Source: Phycisphaerales bacterium (GTDB lineage: Bacteria; Planctomycetota; Phycisphaerae; Phycisphaerales; UBA1924). Taken from it: a stretch of 64,000 nt of DNA. Positions 59,661 to 64,000 of this stretch are shown here, one piece after another. Location of the stretch: positions 124,001 to 188,000 of the forward strand of contig JAJDDF010000006.1 of NCBI GenBank assembly GCA_029260455.1, in the 5' to 3' direction. The notes below the pieces were generated by a model, which had not been told where the DNA came from, did no database searches, and worked only from the letters and a program-made list of their open reading frames with translations. The stretch's first letter is position 1. The number at the start of each line of letters is the position of its first letter. The position numbers and the translations under genes are program-made.

Positions 59661-61028
59661 TCACGATCCCACTTCCTTCGCCTCGACTTCCGTCGGGGCG
59701 TTTTCTGCGGCCTCAGCGTTCAGGTTGACCCGCTCCGCCTTCTTCCCGGTGAACTCCTCCCACCGCTGCACGATCACATCGCAGTACGCCGGGTCAATCT
59801 CCATCAGGAATGCGCGACGCCCCGTCTGCTCAGCGGCGATGAGCGTGCTGCCCGAGCCGCCAAAGAGATCGAGGATGTGCTCGCCCGGGCGCGATGAGTA
59901 CTGCATCGCCCGCACCGCCAGTTCGACCGGCTTCTCGGTGAGATGCACCATCGACTGCGGGTTGATTTTCTTGACATGCCACAGGTCGGTCGCATTGGTC
60001 GGGCCCAGCCACTGGTGCGCAGCGCCTTGCCTCCAGCCGTAGAAGCACCACTCGTGCGCGCCCATGAAGTCCTTGCGCGTGAGCACCGGATGCTGCTTGT
60101 CCCAGATGATGCTCTGGCTGAAGTACAACCCGCACGCCGACAGCGCGGGAGGATAGTTGCCGCAGTTGGCGTAGCCGCCCCAGATGTAGAAGCCGCGCCC
60201 GGGCTCCAGCACCCGCGCCATCTGCCCAAACCATGCCAGCAGCAGACGCTCGAAGTCCTCATCACTCACGAAGTCGTTGATCAGCGGCCGGTCCTTGGCG
60301 CGCATCTTGGCGTGCGTCGGCTTGGCCTTCTCCGGGTGGCGGGCCAGGTCAAACTTCTGGTGGTGTTTGCCGTTCTTCTCCGGCGCTGCGAACGATGAGT
60401 TGCCCGCCGCGATGGCGTTGTTGCTGCGCGGCTCGACCTTGACGTTGTAGGGCGGGTCGGTGTTGACGAGGTGAATCGGCGCGCTATCGAGCAGGCGATC
60501 CACATCCTCGGCCTTGGAACTGTCGCCGCACAGCAAGCGGTGCTCACCGAGGATGATCAGGTCGCCCGGCTTGGTCACCGGGTCATCGGGTGGCTCGGGC
60601 ACGGCGTCGGGATCGGTCAATCCGTCTGCGACATCGCCGCCGAGCATCTTGGCCAGTTCATCCTCGTCGAAGCCCAGCAATGACCAGTCGATGCCGGCGT
60701 CCTGGAGTTCCGCCAACTCCAGTGGCAGCAATTCCATATCCCACGAAGCGAGTTCGTTGGTCTTGTTGTCCGCGATGCGATACGCCCGGATCTGCTCGGG
60801 GGTGAGGTCGGTGGCCACATGCACCGGGACCGTGTCGAGGCCGAGTTGCTGGGCTGCTTTGAAGCGCGTGTGGCCGCAGACGATCACGCCGTCTTCGTCG
60901 ACCACGATGGGCTGGCGGAATCCAAAGCGCGTGATGCTCTCGGCCACGGCGTCCACCGCCGCATCGTTGATGCGTGGATTCTTCTCGTATGGGGTGATGG
61001 CGCTCAACGCGCGCAGTTCAATGATCAT
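59661..61028 (-). CDS. ParB-like domain fused to DNA methyltransferase
   Basis: A 455-residue phage protein. Residues of about 1-115 form a ParB/sulfiredoxin-type domain (NDAAVDAVAESITRFGFRQP, VIVCGHTRFKAAQQLG). The remainder is a site-specific methyltransferase with DPPY at 191-194 (VNTDPPYNVKVEP), which places the catalytic motif before the SAM motif DLFGGSGSTLIAAEQTGR, the beta-class order. Such fusions are frequent in phages and probably modify phage DNA against host restriction. GGAGG lies seven bases before the ATG. Confidence 0.9.
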   Translation of the reverse strand: MIIELRALSAITPYEKNPRINDAAVDAVAESITRFGFRQPIVVDEDGVIVCGHTRFKAAQQLGLDTVPVHVATDLTPEQIRAYRIADNKTNELASWDMELLPLELAELQDAGIDWSLLGFDEDELAKMLGGDVADGLTDPDAVPEPPDDPVTKPGDLIILGEHRLLCGDSSKAEDVDRLLDSAPIHLVNTDPPYNVKVEPRSNNAIAAGNSSFAAPEKNGKHHQKFDLARHPEKAKPTHAKMRAKDRPLINDFVSDEDFERLLLAWFGQMARVLEPGRGFYIWGGYANCGNYPPALSACGLYFSQSIIWDKQHPVLTRKDFMGAHEWCFYGWRQGAAHQWLGPTNATDLWHVKKINPQSMVHLTEKPVELAVRAMQYSSRPGEHILDLFGGSGSTLIAAEQTGRRAFLMEIDPAYCDVIVQRWEEFTGKKAERVNLNAEAAENAPTEVEAKEVGS

Positions 61029-61031
61029 CGG

Positions 61032-61217
61032 TCATCCTCCGTAACGGGGGTGGGGTTGGGATTGGGGCGTGCAAACGTGGCGGGCGACGTTGGCCACGTT
61101 GGCCCGTGTGGCGTTGTGCGCCGGAACTGGCCCCGGTGCTCGACCGGTGCGCCCGGGCGCAACGTGGGCCAACGAGGGGCGTCCCGGGCGGCCTGGCGAA
61201 ATGAGATCGGCGAACAT
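61032..61217 (-). CDS. Small basic phage protein
   Basis: A 61-residue frame, MFADLISPGRPGRPSLAHVA, with TRANVANVARHVCTPQ. Its ATG shares a base with the HNH stop and its stop lies within the ribosome site of the methyltransferase gene, fitting a tightly packed operon. No family recognised. Confidence 0.4.
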   Translation of the reverse strand: MFADLISPGRPGRPSLAHVAPGRTGRAPGPVPAHNATRANVANVARHVCTPQSQPHPRYGG

Positions 61218-61489
61218 CACGGTTCGCTCCTTCGCCGTCGCCAGGTCAGAATGACCTCTTCGCACAGTTGCACAAAGTCGTCATTCGTCATCGAGTTCTT
61301 TGCGCGATTGACATCCTTGTGCAGCACCTGCGTGTTCTCGATCACGTGCTGTCCGCCGAACCGCAGCGGTACGATGTGGTCGAGCGCTGCGGTCTCAGGC
61401 GTAAGTTCACGTCTGGTGAGAGCGCATCTGTACTGCTGCCGCTCCAGCATCGCGAGCACGTTGGACGTGGAGACCGGCCCGGTTACCAC
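61217..61489 (-). CDS. HNH endonuclease
   Basis: A 90-residue nuclease from a GTG start that overlaps the preceding stop. The HNH signature is LDHIVPLRFGGQHVIENTQV, then HKDVNRAKNSMTNDD, with CALTRRELTP upstream. Small HNH proteins aid packaging or act in replication in many phages; here it lies in the replication module. Confidence 0.8.
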   Translation of the reverse strand: MVTGPVSTSNVLAMLERQQYRCALTRRELTPETAALDHIVPLRFGGQHVIENTQVLHKDVNRAKNSMTNDDFVQLCEEVILTWRRRRSEP

Positions 61490-61812
61490 TGGCGCTCGGC
61501 CTTTCGGACGTAACGAAACGGCTTCGGCGCTCTCGCCTTCGCCCAGCGATGCCACTTGGGAAGTGCGGTATGAGCAGCCTTGCTGTTCTCCAGATTGACC
61601 GCCAGCCGTGCGAAGGTCATCCAGTCCCGGCGCGGCTTCCGGGTCTTGGGCGGGCTCGGCCGCTGGCTGAGCCGCAGTCGCCATCCTGTGGTCATGTTGC
61701 TCGCCGCACGCCACCACGGATCGGCTGCGATCTTCGCGTTCCGCCTGTCTGTCAGCAGCAGCTTGATCATCTCCCCGACGGCCTGCCGCCATTCGTGTGT
61801 CATTGCATCCAT
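61483..61812 (-). CDS. Phage protein of unknown function
   Basis: A 109-residue basic protein (MDAMTHEWRQAVGEMIKLLL, TDRRNAKIAADPWWRAASNM) rich in Trp and Arg. It overlaps the gene before and the HNH gene after, as part of the early operon. No family recognised. Confidence 0.5.
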   Translation of the reverse strand: MDAMTHEWRQAVGEMIKLLLTDRRNAKIAADPWWRAASNMTTGWRLRLSQRPSPPKTRKPRRDWMTFARLAVNLENSKAAHTALPKWHRWAKARAPKPFRYVRKAERQW

Positions 61813-62117
61813 GCATGCACATGCTCCTCTCTGAATCGGACCGGACAGGTGAGGTAAGTCTTTCCAATAGCGCGGCTGTTCCCGCGTGGGTGCTGCGCAA
61901 AAAGCGCCCGGGAGTACCTATGCCCAACCCCAACTGCGAACTTGAAGCGCGCACGCGCTTTGAGTTCACGCGGGCGAAGCTTGAGCGCACGCCCGCGGGG
62001 GGGTATGGGGGGGTGCGCGCGCTTCGAGTTCAACCCGAAGCGCGAGCGCGTTTTTGGGTGAACTTTGCGCGCTCGCAGTTCGCAGCGCTCCGGGTTCGAG
62101 GGGGCACGCAGGGTCAT
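61800..62117 (-). CDS. Possible basic phage protein spanning a repeat-rich stretch
   Basis: A 105-residue frame whose ATG overlaps the primase stop (ATGA) and whose end overlaps the next gene, fitting the packed operon. Composition is strongly basic (RELKARARFKFAVG). The coding sequence coincides with repeated GC-rich/GAGTTC units, so it may be a chance frame across an origin or operator array. Confidence 0.35.
   Translation of the reverse strand: MTLRAPSNPERCELRARKVHPKTRSRFGLNSKRAHPPIPPRGRALKLRPRELKARARFKFAVGVGHRYSRALFAQHPRGNSRAIGKTYLTCPVRFREEHVHAWMQ
61934..62100. repeat. Cluster of degenerate inverted and direct repeats
   Basis: At least six copies of a GCGCGCTTCGAGTTCA-like unit occur in both directions: 61934-61952 (minus), 61954-61969, 62017-62033, 62059-62072 (minus), 62067-62085 and 62084-62100. 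Position next to the primase-helicase gene suggests iterons or an operator. Confidence 0.5.
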
Positions 62118-63991
62118 GAACGCCCCCCGTTGTTACTCAACGTGTAGCCCTTGGGACCGCCTCGACCGGGCATCTGAACCTGCTCAATCAATCCGTTCTG
62201 CTCAGCAATGACGAGCAAATCGGATACCCGGCGCCAAGACAACCCCGGCTCATCCATAGCTGCCTCACGAATCTGGGGCTTGCTTGCTGGATCGCTCGAG
62301 ATAAACACCTCAACAAACCGCTCGACGCTCCACGGGTCAGGGCTTGGTTCATCGGGCTTCTTGGGTGTGCGTTTCTTTGGTCGCTCACTCTTGAGCTGCG
62401 TCGGGTCGAGGTCACGATCCACCTGCCACACCGGGAAGGCCCAGCGCAGGCAGGTGGGGTTGACGGGTTTCCAGGAGCGCACCGCAGCGTCGAGCACGAC
62501 CACGCCATGCTCTTCATGCGGCCGAAGCACAAGGTGTGTGTCTGTCGCTCGGCTTTGCGCCCCCGCCCCTGCGCCAACGTCAGTCACGCTCTTGCCCGAC
62601 TGACTGCCCTTGGTCGAATGGTGGATCAAGACAAAGCAGCAGCCCAGCCGATCGGCAAAGGCGTCGATGCGGTTGTAGATGTTGGCCATCGTGCCGTTGT
62701 CGTTCTCATCGCCGCCCGCAGGCATGAAGCGGTAGAAGGCGTCGAGCACGATCACCTTGAAGCGCCCGGGCTCCAGCGCCTCGAAGTAGGGCGCCAGGGT
62801 GTTGATGCAGCGCAGTCGCCCGCGCAAATTGTCGATCGAGATTCGATTGTTGAGTTGCCGCATCGCTACGCCGCGCGCCTCGGCGACCTTCGGGATGCGG
62901 TGCGCGCTCGTCTCGCGGTGCAACTCGTTGTCGATGATCAGGACTTCGCCCGCTTCGGTGGGGTATGTTCCGAGCCACTGCCGGCCCGTGGCGACTGCGA
63001 TCGCCAGGTCAAGTGTGAGCCAGCTCTTGCCAGTCTTTGGCGCTGCGATGACGTTCATGGTCTCGCCTTCGCGCAGCAGGCCATGAATCACCGGCGGGCG
63101 CAAGGCGGGATAGGCGCCGATGAGTTCACCCACGGACAGCGGGGCCGGTTCAAGCGGGTCGTCCGGCGGAGCAGGCGGCACGGTCAGGAACGCACTCAGG
63201 TCCACACCCGAGACCGCCTCGGCCACCAGATCAACCTGCGGCTCGTAGCGCGCAATCGACGCCGCGATCCGTTCAACTTCGCGCTCATCAAGTGATGGCT
63301 TGCAGCGTTCACGATTGACCGCGTGCAGTGCTGCAGCAATGGCCCGATCATCCAGCCCGATGCGCCGCAGGTGCCCGGCGATGGAGGCGAGCGCATCGTT
63401 GCGGCGGCCCTCGGGGATCGCGTCCCCCACCGTTCCATTGCGTGCAGGTGCAATCGTGTGCGCGCCCAGCAGCGCGGGTGCGAGCCATGCGGGTGCGGTG
63501 GGCAACGCGTCAGGCGCGCAGGCGAGCGGTTCGATCCATTCGTATGCGCCGTCGATCTCTCTGGCGGGATCAACGACCCGCGAGGGCGGCGCAACGATGT
63601 ACCCACCAGCGCACTTGATGTCGAGACCCGTACCGATCTTTCCAGCGCTATTGCGCAGGATGACACCTTCGGGCTCACGCATGAACAGGTGGAATCCGCC
63701 GCGCGGCGTGCGCGAGCGGGGCTTGCCGATCCAGTCGAGTTCAAGTGCGGCCACTTCCTCAGCGCCGAAGGCCTCGATGGCACCAGGGTCCACATCTAGG
63801 GCAAGCAGGCCCTCGCCGCAGGCCAGGCCGATGTTCGCGTCGGGACGCTCGGCCCACCACGCGCGAATCGTGCCCGGCTCACGCGTCGCTTGCCGCACCC
63901 CGTGTGATCCAGCGAGGGGCACCTTGGTCTTCGCGCCAAGCGGGAAGACGCGGTAGCCGAGCATCGCCAGGCGCAGGGCTTCATCAACCAT
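62114..63991 (-). CDS. Primase-polymerase/RepA-like helicase fusion
   Basis: A 625-residue replication protein. Residues of about 1-180 form a bifunctional primase-polymerase domain (LAMLGYRVFPLGAKTKVPLA, ANIGLACGEGLLALDVDPGA, RTPRGGFHLFMREPEG). Residues of about 300-520 form a RepA/RecA-type ATPase with Walker A IAAPKTGKSWLTLDLAIAVA, Walker B VLIIDNEL and FVLIHHSTKGSQSGKSVTDV. The C-terminus is a winged helix (SWRRVSDLLVIAEQNGLIEQ). It should initiate phage replication. The start may lie a little upstream of the window edge, but MVDEALRLAMLGYRVFPL is a normal beginning. Confidence 0.85.
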   Translation of the reverse strand: MVDEALRLAMLGYRVFPLGAKTKVPLAGSHGVRQATREPGTIRAWWAERPDANIGLACGEGLLALDVDPGAIEAFGAEEVAALELDWIGKPRSRTPRGGFHLFMREPEGVILRNSAGKIGTGLDIKCAGGYIVAPPSRVVDPAREIDGAYEWIEPLACAPDALPTAPAWLAPALLGAHTIAPARNGTVGDAIPEGRRNDALASIAGHLRRIGLDDRAIAAALHAVNRERCKPSLDEREVERIAASIARYEPQVDLVAEAVSGVDLSAFLTVPPAPPDDPLEPAPLSVGELIGAYPALRPPVIHGLLREGETMNVIAAPKTGKSWLTLDLAIAVATGRQWLGTYPTEAGEVLIIDNELHRETSAHRIPKVAEARGVAMRQLNNRISIDNLRGRLRCINTLAPYFEALEPGRFKVIVLDAFYRFMPAGGDENDNGTMANIYNRIDAFADRLGCCFVLIHHSTKGSQSGKSVTDVGAGAGAQSRATDTHLVLRPHEEHGVVVLDAAVRSWKPVNPTCLRWAFPVWQVDRDLDPTQLKSERPKKRTPKKPDEPSPDPWSVERFVEVFISSDPASKPQIREAAMDEPGLSWRRVSDLLVIAEQNGLIEQVQMPGRGGPKGYTLSNNGGRS

Positions 63992-64000
63992 GTTCGGAGC

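Larger units (their letters stand above)
42733..64000 (-). mobile_element. Siphovirus-like prophage, right part outside window
   Basis: Continuous phage modules: replication (59.7-64 kb), packaging and head (51.7-58.4 kb), connectors (50.1-51.6 kb) and tail (42.7-50.1 kb), in the usual head-to-tail order on the minus strand, plus a short plus-strand block at 58.6-59.7 kb. Integrase, repressor, holin and endolysin are not seen. The left boundary is uncertain; the defence island at 31.8-42.6 kb may be prophage cargo. Confidence 0.85.

Noticed and set aside
1-64000. tRNA, rRNA and CRISPR arrays
   Set aside because: No cloverleaf-like sequence, rRNA segment or regularly spaced repeat was recognised by eye; a covariance-model search would be needed to be sure.

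Overview
The window looks like a chromosome segment of a planctomycete, most probably of the class Phycisphaerae. This placement is inferred, not tested. It rests on a dockerin-type cell-surface protein with FG-GAP repeats (24.3-25.6 kb), a membrane protein carrying the CxxCGYDL..CPEC ribbon common in planctomycetes (3.4-4.0 kb), F-type ATP synthase subunits with signal-peptide-like N-termini, a fused AroD-AroE enzyme, and a dehydratase-ACP-dehydratase lipid cassette. No rRNA, tRNA or CRISPR array was recognised.

Region 1 (1-20.5 kb) is mostly core genome. An ATP synthase operon runs on the minus strand (atpZ, an AtpI-like gene, atpB, atpE, atpF, truncated atpH). It is followed by a DUF368 polyprenyl-phosphate transporter, a PagL-like lipoprotein, a SlyX homologue, an OppA-OppB transporter pair, a large repeat-rich secreted protein, purM, the dehydratase/ACP/dehydratase cluster, aroDE, a BaiN-type flavoprotein, prfA and rpmE.

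Region 2 (20.6-23.5 kb) is a compact three-gene plus-strand cassette: a HEPN-like protein, a small unknown protein, and a GHKL ATPase fused to a DUF3883 PD-(D/E)XK-like domain. It reads as a candidate defence module placed beside housekeeping genes. Region 3 (23.5-31.3 kb) returns to host genes: a surface protein, a MarR regulator with a Cys cluster, a lipoprotein protoglobin, a CPVC mini-redoxin, a group III truncated haemoglobin (together a likely haem/NO/O2 response cluster), a threonine synthase-like enzyme and a TlpA-type thioredoxin.

Region 4 (31.3-42.7 kb) is a defence island. Four overlapping plus-strand genes encode an SNF2 helicase, an AIPR protein with a restriction-nuclease-like N-terminus, a type III Mod methyltransferase and a type III Res helicase-nuclease. 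They converge on a minus-strand pair (HTH protein plus Mrr-type restriction enzyme) that sits between two imperfect copies of the 3' end of a phage gene. Region 5 (42.7 kb to the window end) is a siphovirus-like prophage read mostly on the minus strand. It contains primase-helicase, HNH, ParB-methyltransferase, terminase, portal, protease-capsid fusion, connectors, tail tube, frameshifted tail chaperones, tape measure and tail-tip genes. A small plus-strand block carries a histone-like HARE-HTH protein. No integrase, repressor or lysis gene is visible, so the element probably continues past the right edge. The defence genes may be its cargo or its neighbours.
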